64,000 nt of DNA, from assembly GCA_902782125.1 (NCBI GenBank), contig CACZMA010000004.1, positions 124,001 through 188,000 on the forward strand. The letters are read 5' to 3'. Every line of letters begins with the position of its first letter. Position 1 is the first letter of the stretch. The translations under genes and the position numbers were made by a program. The stretch comes from Oscillospiraceae bacterium. Lineage in GTDB: Bacteria > Bacillota > Clostridia > Saccharofermentanales > Saccharofermentanaceae. This document shows positions 44,065-53,522 of the stretch, one piece after another. The notes beneath the pieces were generated by a model. It saw nothing but the letters and a program-made list of their open reading frames with translations. It did not search any database and was not told the DNA's origin.

Positions 44065-46839
44065 ATGGGTTTATTTCCGACACACAGTGAGAAGGAACTT
44101 AAGAGGATCAAGTCTACCGTAGACAAGGTAATGGCGCTAGATGAGACTTATTCAAAGCTTTCCGCGGAAGCATTGGTAGGTAAGACTCAGGAGTTCAAGG
44201 ACAGACTCGCGGCTGGTGAGACTCTTGACGATATCCTTCCTGAAGCATTTGCTACAGTAAGGGAAGCTTCATACAGAGTTCTTGGCATGAAACCATACAG
44301 AGTTCAGGTCATCGGCGGTATCATCCTGCATCAGGGAAGGATCGCGGAGATGAAGACTGGTGAAGGTAAGACTCTTGTTGCTACGATGCCCGTATACCTT
44401 AACGCTCTTACAGGCAAAGGTGTTCACGTTGTCACGGTAAATGATTACCTCGCAAAACGTGACTCAGAGTGGATGGGTAAGGTCTATCGTTACCTCGGTA
44501 TGTCTGTCGGACTTATTATCCACGATATTCCTCACCCTCAGAGAAAAGACATGTACGCATGTGACATCGTATACGGAACAAATAACGAGTTCGGATTTGA
44601 TTATCTGCGTGACAATATGGTCATCAGCAAGGAAAGACTCTCACAGCGCGAACTCAACTATGCCATCGTCGACGAGGTCGACTCGATCCTTATCGATGAG
44701 GCGAGAACACCGCTCATCATATCCGGCCGCGGCGTTGAATCTTCTGATCTTTATGTTAAGGCTGATGCCTTCGTCAAGAACCTCAAGCCCTATGTAGTTG
44801 TTGAGACTGACGATAAGATAGATATGGATGATATCGTTGGTGACTGTGACTATGTTATCGATGAGAAGGCTAAGACATCAGTACTTACTGCAAACGGTAT
44901 TGCAAAGGCAGAGAAGTATTTCGGCATTCAGAACCTGTCCGATCCTGATAACTTTGACCTTCAGCACTATATCAACAATGCCCTGAAGGCAAACGGTAAC
45001 TTCAAGAAAGATCAGCAGTATATCGTTCAGGAAGGCGAGGTCATCATCGTTGACGACTTTACAGGCCGTCTCATGCCGGGACGCCGTTACAGCGACGGTC
45101 TGCATCAGGCTATCGAGGCAAAGGAAGGCGTTAAGGTCGCAAGCGAGAACAAGACTCTTGCTACGATCACATTCCAGAACTTCTTCAGAATGTACACAAA
45201 GCTGTCGGGAATGACAGGTACAGCTTATACAGAGGAAGCCGAGTTCAGACAGATCTATAACCTCGATGTCATCCAGATACCTACGAATAAGCCGGTTCAG
45301 CGAATAGATGATATTGATGCGGTCTATAAGACAGAGAATGGAAAGTACTCTGCAGTTCTCAAGGCAGTTAAGGAAGCTCATGATAAGGGCCAGCCTGTAC
45401 TTGTAGGTACTGTTAATGTCGACAAGTCAGAACTCCTGTCCAGGATCTTCTCAAAGTACGGGATCAAGCACAATGTACTCAATGCAAAGAATCATATGAG
45501 AGAGGCTGAGATCGTTGCACAGGCCGGACGTAAGGGCGCTGTTACCATTGCAACCAACATGGCAGGCCGTGGTACCGATATCATCCTCGGCGGTAACGCA
45601 GAGTTCCTCGCACTTCAGGAGATGAGGAAGCTCGGTTACTCAGAAGAGCTCATCGATGCATCCACAGCTCACAATGAGACTGATGACGAACTCATACTCG
45701 AGGCAAGACAGAGATTTACCGATCTCGAGAACAAGTTCAAGGAAGAACTCGCTCCTGAGGCTGAAGAGGTAAGGAACCTTGGCGGTCTGTTCATCGTAGG
45801 TACGGAGCGTCATGAGTCAAGACGTATCGATAATCAGCTCAAGGGTCGTTCTGGACGTCAGGGTGACCCCGGAAGATCCAAGTTCTTCCTGTCGCTCGAA
45901 GATGACCTTTTAAGGATCTTCGGAGGGGATAGAGTAACTGCAATAGCTGACAGCTTCGGCCTTGATGATTCAATGGAGATCTCCACAAGGACTATCGGCA
46001 AGCTCATCGACAGCTCACAGAAGAAACTCGAGGCTATGCATTTCGGTGCCAGAAAGAACGTCCTTGAATACGATGACGTTAATAATATACAGAGAACCAT
46101 CACATATGAGCAGAGAAGAAGGATCATCGACGGCGAAGATGTTCATAACATCTTCCTCGGCATGATCGATAAGGTCGCAGAGCGCCTTGTTGATGATTTC
46201 GCTCTTGACGGCAACATCTCAAGTTCCGAGAGATATGCCCTCGGCATGAAGCTCGAAGAAGTCTTCGGCGAATTGCCCACAGTCAATAAAGTAAAGGATG
46301 ATTCTCAGGAGATCGGTTCTTCCGACGATGTAGCTGATGCCATTGCTGAAGAAGCGAAGACAGCTCTTGCTGCCAAGGAAGAGGAGATCACCACCGAGAT
46401 ATTCCGTCAGGCAGAGAGACAGATCCTTCTCAGGACTGTTGATCTCAAGTGGATGGATCACATCGATGCGCTTGATCAGCTCTCTCAGTCTATCAGAATG
46501 AGAAGTGTAGGTCAGCACGACCCTGTAGTCGAATATAAGCTCGAGGGTTCTGCAATGTTCGAAGAGATGAACGAAGCCATCCAGAATGATGCCGTCAAGT
46601 TCATCATGCGAGCTGATTTTTCTCAGGATAAGCAGGTACAGGCTAAGGAGACTGTCAGGGCAACGAGCGAGTCTCATGCCAGTGTTACTCCTGTGTCGGC
46701 TGCCAAGCCTATCCAGGGCTCCACAGGCAATGATAAGCCTGCACAGCCTGCAAAGAGAGATGCTTCCAAGGTAGGAAGGAACGATCCGTGCCCCTGCGGT
46801 TCCGGTAAGAAGTATAAGGATTGCTGCGGAAAGAGATGA
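44065..46839 (+). CDS. secA: Preprotein translocase ATPase SecA
   Basis: A 924-residue motor that pushes unfolded proteins through SecYEG. NBD1 has MKTGEGKTLVATMP and the DEVD-type box VDEVDSILIDEARTPL. The preprotein-crosslinking region follows, and NBD2 contains TNMAGRGTDI and KGRSGRQGDPG. The C-terminus is a zinc-binding SEC-C motif ([17 protein letters not shown]). The start is ATG 44065 with AAGGAG 8 bases upstream. An adjacent TTG (44062) would add one residue. It lies in an operon with yerC upstream and purine salvage genes downstream. Confidence 0.97.
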   Translation: MGLFPTHSEKELKRIKSTVDKVMALDETYSKLSAEALVGKTQEFKDRLAAGETLDDILPEAFATVREASYRVLGMKPYRVQVIGGIILHQGRIAEMKTGEGKTLVATMPVYLNALTGKGVHVVTVNDYLAKRDSEWMGKVYRYLGMSVGLIIHDIPHPQRKDMYACDIVYGTNNEFGFDYLRDNMVISKERLSQRELNYAIVDEVDSILIDEARTPLIISGRGVESSDLYVKADAFVKNLKPYVVVETDDKIDMDDIVGDCDYVIDEKAKTSVLTANGIAKAEKYFGIQNLSDPDNFDLQHYINNALKANGNFKKDQQYIVQEGEVIIVDDFTGRLMPGRRYSDGLHQAIEAKEGVKVASENKTLATITFQNFFRMYTKLSGMTGTAYTEEAEFRQIYNLDVIQIPTNKPVQRIDDIDAVYKTENGKYSAVLKAVKEAHDKGQPVLVGTVNVDKSELLSRIFSKYGIKHNVLNAKNHMREAEIVAQAGRKGAVTIATNMAGRGTDIILGGNAEFLALQEMRKLGYSEELIDASTAHNETDDELILEARQRFTDLENKFKEELAPEAEEVRNLGGLFIVGTERHESRRIDNQLKGRSGRQGDPGRSKFFLSLEDDLLRIFGGDRVTAIADSFGLDDSMEISTRTIGKLIDSSQKKLEAMHFGARKNVLEYDDVNNIQRTITYEQRRRIIDGEDVHNIFLGMIDKVAERLVDDFALDGNISSSERYALGMKLEEVFGELPTVNKVKDDSQEIGSSDDVADAIAEEAKTALAAKEEEITTEIFRQAERQILLRTVDLKWMDHIDALDQLSQSIRMRSVGQHDPVVEYKLEGSAMFEEMNEAIQNDAVKFIMRADFSQDKQVQAKETVRATSESHASVTPVSAAKPIQGSTGNDKPAQPAKRDASKVGRNDPCPCGSGKKYKDCCGKR

Positions 46840-46842
46840 TTT

Positions 46843-47682
46843 ATGATCACTAATGCTGCTGATTATCTTAAAAAAGTAGACGGTGCCTGTGATTATATCA
46901 GGCAGAATCTCGGCGGATGCGAAGTTCCGAAGATCTGCATAGTCTTAGGCTCGGGACTCGGTCCATTGGCTGATCTTTGCGATGAATCCGGCGAGATAGA
47001 TTATGCTGATATTCCCGGTTTCCCTGCGTCTACGGCTCCCGGTCATGCGGGCAAGCTGATAATCGGTGAGCTCTCAGGCAAACTTGTCTTCATGATGAAG
47101 GGAAGATTCCATTATTACGAAGGCTATGAACCTGAAGATATTACTTTCTATGTAAGGGTAATGGGCAGACTCGGTGTAAAGACGCTTGTGCTCACTAATG
47201 CTGCCGGCGGTATAGGTGAGGATTTTGTTCCTCCTGAATTCATATCGATCGAGGATCACATATCATTCCTGGCTGCTCCCGTATTAAGAGGTCCGAATAT
47301 AGATGAGTTTGGTCCTCGTTTCCCTGATCAGAGCTATGTATATGACAGGGAATACCTGGATCTTATGGCATCTTGTGCTGATAAGCTCGGGATCAGGATA
47401 AGAAGAGGCATATATGCATATACCAAGGGACCTCAGTATGAGACTCCCGCTGAGATCCGTGCACTGAGAAGCCTCGGCGCCATATGCGTAGGTATGTCCA
47501 CTGTTCCCGAAGCGATCGTTGCAAGTCATATGGGAATGCGCGTTGCAGCGCTTTCGTGCGTAACTAACATGGCTGCAGGGATCACGACCGCGAAGCTGTC
47601 CGGTGAGGAAGTTATTGAAGTTGCAGGACAGGCTTCCGAGAGAATGTGTTCGTTAATAACAAACTTCGTAAAAGAACTATAA
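46843..47682 (+). CDS. punA: Purine nucleoside phosphorylase (inosine/guanosine type)
   Basis: A 279-residue trimeric-type PNP that splits inosine and guanosine with phosphate. The motifs are LGSGLGPLAD, GRFHYYEGYE, TNAAGGIG, the purine-site glutamate region (KGPQYETPAEIRAL), and GMSTVPEAIVASHMGMRV. The length matches family II (~270-290). It begins 3 bases after secA and ends 10 bases before an S-adenosylhomocysteine hydrolase gene. The neighbour fits recycling of the nucleoside released from SAH. Confidence 0.93.
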   Translation: MITNAADYLKKVDGACDYIRQNLGGCEVPKICIVLGSGLGPLADLCDESGEIDYADIPGFPASTAPGHAGKLIIGELSGKLVFMMKGRFHYYEGYEPEDITFYVRVMGRLGVKTLVLTNAAGGIGEDFVPPEFISIEDHISFLAAPVLRGPNIDEFGPRFPDQSYVYDREYLDLMASCADKLGIRIRRGIYAYTKGPQYETPAEIRALRSLGAICVGMSTVPEAIVASHMGMRVAALSCVTNMAAGITTAKLSGEEVIEVAGQASERMCSLITNFVKEL

Positions 47683-47692
47683 GGAGTTCATT

Positions 47693-48949
47693 ATGTCAGT
47701 ACCTGATTATGATGTAAAAGATCTGAGCCTTGCACCTTACGGTATGGAGAAGATCGAATGGGCTTACCGCAATATGCCCGTTCTTCGTGCCATCGAGAAG
47801 GAATTGATCGATGAGCAGCCCTTCAAGGGCCTCAAGATCGCCGTATCTGTGCATGTGGAAGCTAAGACGGCATGCCTGGCAAGGGCTCTTGCCAGAGGCG
47901 GTGCAGATGTTGCACTGACAGGTTGTAACCCGCTCTCTACCCAGGATGATGTTGCAGCTGCCCTCGCCAGCACTGGAATGCATGTCTATACGATCCACGG
48001 TGACAGTGAAGAGCAGTATATCAATCATCTTAAGATGGCACTGGACTTCGGACCTGACATCGTAATCGATGACGGCGGAGATTTTGCCATGCTCCTGCAC
48101 TCTGAACTCAAGGATCTTGTTCCCAACATCATGGGCGGATGCGAAGAGACTACTACAGGCGTTCACAGGCTCGAGATATTAAAGAAGCAGAATAAGCTCT
48201 CATATCCCGTGATCGCAGTTAACGATGCCAGATGCAAGCATCTGTTTGATAACCGTTTTGGTACCGGCCAGTCCGTATGGACAGCCATAATGGCTACTAC
48301 AAACCTCGTGGTAGCAGGCAAGACCGTTGTTGTCGCCGGATACGGCATGTGCGGAAGAGGCGTTGCCATGAGAGCTAAGGGACTCGGAGCAAAGGTAATT
48401 GTTACCGAAGTCGATCCCGTCAAGGCATGCGAGGCTCTCATGGAGGGCTACAGTGTCATGACCATGGATGAAGCAGCTCCTCTCGGTGATTTCTTCGTAA
48501 CCGTCACGGGTTGTAAGGATGTCATCGTCGGCCGCCACTTCAACATGATGAAGGATGGCGCGATATGCTGCAATGCAGGACATTTTGACTGTGAAGTCAA
48601 TGTTAAGCAGCTCGCTGAGCTTGCCGTATCAGAGAAGGAGCTTCGTAACAACATTATGGGTTATGAGCTCTCCAACGGTAATACCATCTGCATAATAGCT
48701 GACGGCAGACTCGTAAATCTTGCTTCCGGTGACGGTCACCCCGTCGAGATCATGGACATGAGTTTTGCTCTTCAGGCACAGTCTGCAAGATATATCGCTT
48801 CCCAGAAGGAGAGACTCCCGATCGATGTTTATCAGACCCCGGAGGTCATTGATAACAGAGTTGCCGAGATCTTACTTGAGACAAAGAATCTGAACTATGA
48901 CAGACTTACTGAGGAACAGTACAGATATATCAATTCCTGGGATTTCTAA
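47693..48949 (+). CDS. ahcY: S-adenosylhomocysteine hydrolase family protein
   Basis: A 418-residue NAD-dependent hydrolase that would split S-adenosylhomocysteine into homocysteine and a nucleoside. Features are NPLSTQDDVAAAL, EETTTGVHRL with a catalytic glutamate, VNDARCKHLFDNRFGTG with the lysine and aspartate, GYGMCGRG for NAD and the late CNAGHFD histidine motif. The N-terminal recognition segment reads HVEAKTA (54-60) where the animal enzyme has HMTVETA, so the adenine-recognising glutamate is a lysine. The archaeal and Thermotoga branch also has a KT here, and some members use S-inosylhomocysteine. Its place next to PNP fits release of inosine. Which substrate it prefers is open. Confidence 0.88.
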   Translation: MSVPDYDVKDLSLAPYGMEKIEWAYRNMPVLRAIEKELIDEQPFKGLKIAVSVHVEAKTACLARALARGGADVALTGCNPLSTQDDVAAALASTGMHVYTIHGDSEEQYINHLKMALDFGPDIVIDDGGDFAMLLHSELKDLVPNIMGGCEETTTGVHRLEILKKQNKLSYPVIAVNDARCKHLFDNRFGTGQSVWTAIMATTNLVVAGKTVVVAGYGMCGRGVAMRAKGLGAKVIVTEVDPVKACEALMEGYSVMTMDEAAPLGDFFVTVTGCKDVIVGRHFNMMKDGAICCNAGHFDCEVNVKQLAELAVSEKELRNNIMGYELSNGNTICIIADGRLVNLASGDGHPVEIMDMSFALQAQSARYIASQKERLPIDVYQTPEVIDNRVAEILLETKNLNYDRLTEEQYRYINSWDF

Positions 48950-48952
48950 GTA

Positions 48953-50587
48953 ATGGATTGCAGCCTGGATTATCCGGATATCTCTGTATATGAGATGTTA
49001 TCGTCCAGTGCTTCGAGATATTCCTCGAACACTGCGGTTAATTACTACGGCAATAAGATATCTTATCAAGAGTTACTATCTGAGACTGACAAATGCGCAG
49101 CCGCACTTAAGTGTGCGGGTTGCTGCCCGGGTGATCATGTTGCAGTGATCCTTCCGAACATTCCGCAGGCGGTTATGCTTTTCTATGCCTGCAGCAGGAT
49201 CGGTGCAATATGTGATATGATCCATCCGCTCTCGGCAGTGAATGAACTCAAGGCCTATATCGAAGCATCCGATGCAAAGGTTATATTTGCTTTCGAAGAT
49301 GTCCTTCCGAATCTTGCATTCCTTACGGGATCGGACAGAAAGGTATATTCCGTAAGCGCGAGTGATTATCTGCCTTCTCTTGCCAGGATCGGCTTTAGGA
49401 TCAGATCAAGGCACGATAAAGCCTCAGAAAGCAGTGATACATTCAAGAGCTTTATCTCACACGGCGAGAAGGAACTTGCCGTCCTTACTGATCTTGCTTA
49501 TACCGATCAGGACGAACCCTGTGCGATGCTCTATACCGGCGGAACGACGGGGAAGAACAAGGGCGTCATTCTCACATCACGTAACTTCAATTATTCGGCC
49601 ATAGAAGCTATCGACAGCTGCGGATGCCTTCTTCCGGGAGACAAGCTCCTGGCGGTGTTGCCGGTCTTCCACGGCTTCGGACTCGGCGTCGGTGTGCACA
49701 CTGTTATGGCATTCGGCGGAACATCCGTACTGCTTCCGATATTCAAGCTTAAGCGATTCCTTAAGCTCATAGAGAAATACAAGCCCGAAGTCATCGCAGG
49801 CGTACCTGCGATCTTCGGTGCGATGATAGCAAATGATGCTGATGTGGATATGAGCTTTGTAAAGCTCGTGATCTCAGGCGGAGACAGGCTTCCTCCCGAG
49901 ATGCAGCGCAAGTTCAATGATCTTCTGAGAAGACACGGCTCTTATGCCGTGATCAGACAGGGCTACGGGCTTACGGAATGCCTGTCCGGAGTCTGTCTTA
50001 TGCCTCCGGGATGCCTTAAGGAGAATTGTCTCGGCGTGCCTTATAAAGATACTGAGATATGTATCGTAGATACTGGATCTGATGAGATCTGTTCTCCGGG
50101 AGCGAAGGGCGAGATCATTATCAGCGGTCCTGCCGTAATGAGCGGGTATCTCGATGAACCTGAAGAGACCGGAACTGCCCTTAAGGTCAGATCTGACGGG
50201 AAGACATGGCTTTATACCGGAGATCTGGGACATAAGGATGAGGAGGGATATGTCTTCTTTGATTCACGCATCAAACGAATGATCGTTACGAACGGATATA
50301 ATGTGTATCCGTCAGTCCTTGAAGATATCATCTGCTCATGCGCAGGCGTCAGAGAGTGCGCAGTGGCAGGTGTTCCGGATGAACTCAGGGGAGAGATATG
50401 CAAGGCTTATATCGTATTTGACGATGATAGTGAAGACGGTAAAGCCGAAGTGTTGAAGAGAGTTAAGGACAGTCTGACTCTGAATGTCTCTAGATTTGCT
50501 CTTCCTAAGGCCTATGTCACGATGGATGACCTTCCGAGAACTTCTTTGGGCAAGGTCGATTACGAGACACTCATCAAGCAGGGCTGA
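48953..50587 (+). CDS. AMP-forming acyl-CoA synthetase
   Basis: A 544-residue ligase of the ANL superfamily that activates a carboxylic acid as acyl-AMP and then as acyl-CoA. Motif order is normal: YTGGTTGKNKGVILT (A3, phosphate loop), YGLTECLSGVCL (A5), YTGDLGHKDEEGYVFF (A7), RIKRMIVTNGYNVYPS (A8) and PRTSLGKVDY with the catalytic lysine (A10). Substrate chain length cannot be told from sequence. It starts 3 bases after the SAH hydrolase gene and ends the operon. The next promoter lies 12 bases after its stop. Confidence 0.9.
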   Translation: MDCSLDYPDISVYEMLSSSASRYSSNTAVNYYGNKISYQELLSETDKCAAALKCAGCCPGDHVAVILPNIPQAVMLFYACSRIGAICDMIHPLSAVNELKAYIEASDAKVIFAFEDVLPNLAFLTGSDRKVYSVSASDYLPSLARIGFRIRSRHDKASESSDTFKSFISHGEKELAVLTDLAYTDQDEPCAMLYTGGTTGKNKGVILTSRNFNYSAIEAIDSCGCLLPGDKLLAVLPVFHGFGLGVGVHTVMAFGGTSVLLPIFKLKRFLKLIEKYKPEVIAGVPAIFGAMIANDADVDMSFVKLVISGGDRLPPEMQRKFNDLLRRHGSYAVIRQGYGLTECLSGVCLMPPGCLKENCLGVPYKDTEICIVDTGSDEICSPGAKGEIIISGPAVMSGYLDEPEETGTALKVRSDGKTWLYTGDLGHKDEEGYVFFDSRIKRMIVTNGYNVYPSVLEDIICSCAGVRECAVAGVPDELRGEICKAYIVFDDDSEDGKAEVLKRVKDSLTLNVSRFALPKAYVTMDDLPRTSLGKVDYETLIKQG

Positions 50588-50598
50588 TAATTGTAACC

Positions 50599-50627
50599 TT
50601 GCCCGTCTGAGAGTTCGACTCTATAAT
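50599..50627 (+). promoter_or_regulatory. Promoter of the def-to-thiN operon
   Basis: TTGCCC (50599-50604) and a perfect TATAAT (50622-50627) are 17 bases apart. Start codon of def is 45 bases past the -10 box, with AAGGAG in front. Confidence 0.75.
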
Positions 50628-50672
50628 ATACAAGTAATAAAAATGAGGCATTAAGCCAAGGAGTTAGAATAA

Positions 50673-51149
50673 ATGGCACTTAGAAATCTGGTTCTTGAGG
50701 GAGATCCCCTCCTTCGTAAAAAATCCAGGCCGGTAGACGAGATCAACCCGAGGATAATCAAGCTTCTGGATGATATGGCTGATACCATGTACTACGATAA
50801 CCGCGGTGTAGGCATCGCAGCACCTCAGGTAGGTGTTCTGCGCAGGGTGTTTATTGTTGACGTCGGTGACGATAACGGTCTCATCGAATTCATCAATCCC
50901 GAGATCGTCGAGAAGTCAGGTTCGCAGATTGGCAACGAAGGCTGCCTCTCCGTTCCCGGCAAGACCTGTGAGGTCGAACGTCCCGATCATGTAATTGCAA
51001 AGGCTCTGAACCGCAACGGTGAAGAGTTCACGATAGAAGCGACCGGTCTTCTTGCACGCTGCATCTGCCATGAATACGATCATCTCGAAGGTATTCTCTT
51101 CATCGACAGATCAGTAGACGGCAAGGTATATAACACCGAAGAGGAGTAA
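50673..51149 (+). CDS. def: Peptide deformylase
   Basis: A 158-residue metalloenzyme that removes the formyl group from new protein chains. The three motifs are GIAAPQVG, EGCLSVPGK with the metal cysteine, and CHEYDHLEGILF (HExxH-like) with two metal histidines. Length and motif spacing are typical. AAGGAG precedes the ATG. It is the first gene of a nine-gene operon, the same order as in many Bacillota (def-fmt-rsmB-rlmN-prpC-prkC-rsgA-rpe-thiN). Confidence 0.96.
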   Translation: MALRNLVLEGDPLLRKKSRPVDEINPRIIKLLDDMADTMYYDNRGVGIAAPQVGVLRRVFIVDVGDDNGLIEFINPEIVEKSGSQIGNEGCLSVPGKTCEVERPDHVIAKALNRNGEEFTIEATGLLARCICHEYDHLEGILFIDRSVDGKVYNTEEE

Positions 51150-51153
51150 TCGT

Positions 51154-52098
51154 TTGTCTGACAGATCAGATCTCAGAATAATCTTTATGGGTACACCGGA
51201 TTTTGCTTCCGTGTGTATGGATTCACTTGTTAAGGGCGGTTATAACGTCGTTCTGGCCGTATGCCAGCCCGATAAGCCGGTAGGAAGGAAGCACATACTT
51301 ACTCCTCCGCCCGTTAAGGTCCTGGCCACAGAGCTCGGTATCGAATGCTATCAGCCTTCCACTTTAAAGACGGAAGAAGCATACGATACGCTCAAAGCCG
51401 TCGGAGCAGACCTTATCGTTACTGCTGCTTACGGTAAGATCCTTCCGCAGAATGTATTGGATATCCCGAAGTACGGCTGTCTTAACTGTCACGGAAGCCT
51501 TCTGCCTGCGAGAAGAGGGGCTGCGCCGGTTCAGAGAGCTATCCTTGAAGGAGATAAGGTTACGGGCGTAACCATAATGAAGATGGATGCGGGAATGGAT
51601 ACGGGTGATATTCTCAAGACCGTAGAAGTTCCCATTGATCCTGATATCCATACGGATGAACTGATGATGGAACTCGCTCACAAAGGTGCCGATCTTCTAA
51701 TCTCGATGATAGATGCCTATGTTGACGGCAAGATCACTCCCGTCCCTCAGGATGGATCCAAGGCAACGATGTGTCCGCCGATCGCACCGGAAGAAGGTCA
51801 TTTCGAGTGGACCGATAAGGCGGAAGACATCCATAACCGTGTCCGCGCCCTGAGCTCATGGCCGGGAGCAAGTACTGTCTGCGGCGGTAAGAAGCTTAAG
51901 ATATACGATTCCAGGGTAATGCCGGATAGGGGGTATGTCGATGGCCCGGCAGGCACGGTCGTAGCTGCACATAAATCTGATCTTATCGTAAGGTGCGGTG
52001 AAGGGTGCCTTAAGATCAATTCCCTGCAGTCTGAAGGCGGCAAGAGACTTAATGCTGCAGACTGTGCACATAACTATAAGGTCGGACAGCCTATCTGA
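51154..52098 (+). CDS. fmt: Methionyl-tRNA formyltransferase
   Basis: A 314-residue enzyme that formylates the initiator Met-tRNA using 10-formyl-tetrahydrofolate. Catalytic-domain motifs are FMGTPDFAS, CLNCHGSLLPARRGAAPVQRAI and KMDAGMDTGDIL. The C-terminal OB-like domain follows from about residue 210. The start is TTG 51154, with GAGGAG at the end of def. It lies 4 bases after def. Confidence 0.95.
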   Translation: MSDRSDLRIIFMGTPDFASVCMDSLVKGGYNVVLAVCQPDKPVGRKHILTPPPVKVLATELGIECYQPSTLKTEEAYDTLKAVGADLIVTAAYGKILPQNVLDIPKYGCLNCHGSLLPARRGAAPVQRAILEGDKVTGVTIMKMDAGMDTGDILKTVEVPIDPDIHTDELMMELAHKGADLLISMIDAYVDGKITPVPQDGSKATMCPPIAPEEGHFEWTDKAEDIHNRVRALSSWPGASTVCGGKKLKIYDSRVMPDRGYVDGPAGTVVAAHKSDLIVRCGEGCLKINSLQSEGGKRLNAADCAHNYKVGQPI

Positions 52099-52106
52099 GG
52101 TCAAAT

Positions 52107-53522
52107 ATGAGTTCTGAAGTAAGATACAAGAAGAAGGATATTACTAACCTTATCGAGAGCGGCAATGAGAGAGAGCTGTGTTTCCTCATGCTCTATCAGG
52201 TATATGAGGAAGGGGCATTCTCCAACCTCGTTATCAAGAAGGCAGATAAGATCGCATCAACCATGGGTAAGAACCTGAGCTTCGTAAGAGCCATGCTCTA
52301 CGGAACGCTTACTTATTCATTTGCGATAGATTTTCTCGTAAGACACATTACCAAAGAAGCTCCGGAAGATATGGATCCCGTATCAAGGACCATCATCAGG
52401 ATGTCCGTATGGCAGCTTCAGTTCGGCAATGATATCCCGGATTATGCCGTTTGTGACTCAGCGGTGGAGATCGCCAAGAAATACAACGGCAAGGCTTCGG
52501 GCTTCGTCAATGCTGTGCTCCGCAAGTACTGCAAGGCACCTGAGGCAAAGAAGTATCTTGATCAGTACAAGCCGGGCATAAGGGTATCCCTTAAGCCTGA
52601 GATATACGGCGTGCTAAAGAAGGATTTTGGTAAGCAGAGAGCTTTTGAGATCGGCCAGGCATTCCTGGAGCCGATCAAGACTAAAGTAAGGTTCAATCCT
52701 GCCAGGATCTCGCAGGACGAACTGATCGAGAGTCTTGCCAAGGACGGGTTCGGCGCAGTGCACGGCAACTTCATGCCTAACTGCGTAGCCATAGACGGCG
52801 GTGTCAGGGGTATTGAACAGACGGATGCATTTACCAAATACGGAGCATTCATTCAGGGTGAGGCAGCCATGCTCGCTTCCGTCATTGCAGATCCTCAGGA
52901 AGGGGACAAGATCCTCGACTGTTGTGCGGCTCCGGGCGGCAAGACAACTCATATGGCTGAACTCTGCGGCGGCAACTGCGAGATCACATCTCTTGATATC
53001 AACGAGTCCCGTACCGAGCTTATCAAGGAGAACTGTGCAAGACTCGGTCTCGACTGCGTCACCGTCAAATGCCAGGATGCTTCCAAGATCGCCAAGGATA
53101 AGGACGCGCGCAAGTCTTACGATCTTGTTCTGTGCGATGTTCCCTGCAGCGGTCTCGGACTCATTGGCAAGAAGCCGGATATAAGACAGAAGATCACATA
53201 TGACGATATAGAAGCTTTGATATCAGTTCAGGCCGAGATCTTAGAACAGGCCTCCAAGATGGTCCGCCCCGGCGGTACTCTCGTGTACTGCACATGCACT
53301 CTGAACAGTGACGAGAACGGCGAGCAGGTAGACAGCTTCCTCGAGAAACATAAGAATTTTCATACTGTTCCCATCAAGTCGTATCTGCCTTCTTCTCTGG
53401 CGATCGATGAGAGAAGGGAAGAAGAGCTCGCTGAGGGAAGGATAACCTTGTTCCCCGATACAGACGGATGCGAAGGATTCTTCATCTGCAGGATGGAACG
53501 AGATAAGAAGGATAAGGATTAA
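52107..53522 (+). CDS. rsmB: 16S rRNA (cytosine-967-C5)-methyltransferase RsmB
   Basis: A 471-residue enzyme that methylates C967 of 16S rRNA with S-adenosylmethionine. An N-terminal NusB-like domain (~20-160) is followed by the methyltransferase domain: DCCAAPGGKTTHMAEL binds SAM, and the two catalytic cysteines lie in DVPCSGLG and YCTCTLN. Eight bases separate it from fmt and none from rlmN. Confidence 0.94.
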   Translation: MSSEVRYKKKDITNLIESGNERELCFLMLYQVYEEGAFSNLVIKKADKIASTMGKNLSFVRAMLYGTLTYSFAIDFLVRHITKEAPEDMDPVSRTIIRMSVWQLQFGNDIPDYAVCDSAVEIAKKYNGKASGFVNAVLRKYCKAPEAKKYLDQYKPGIRVSLKPEIYGVLKKDFGKQRAFEIGQAFLEPIKTKVRFNPARISQDELIESLAKDGFGAVHGNFMPNCVAIDGGVRGIEQTDAFTKYGAFIQGEAAMLASVIADPQEGDKILDCCAAPGGKTTHMAELCGGNCEITSLDINESRTELIKENCARLGLDCVTVKCQDASKIAKDKDARKSYDLVLCDVPCSGLGLIGKKPDIRQKITYDDIEALISVQAEILEQASKMVRPGGTLVYCTCTLNSDENGEQVDSFLEKHKNFHTVPIKSYLPSSLAIDERREEELAEGRITLFPDTDGCEGFFICRMERDKKDKD

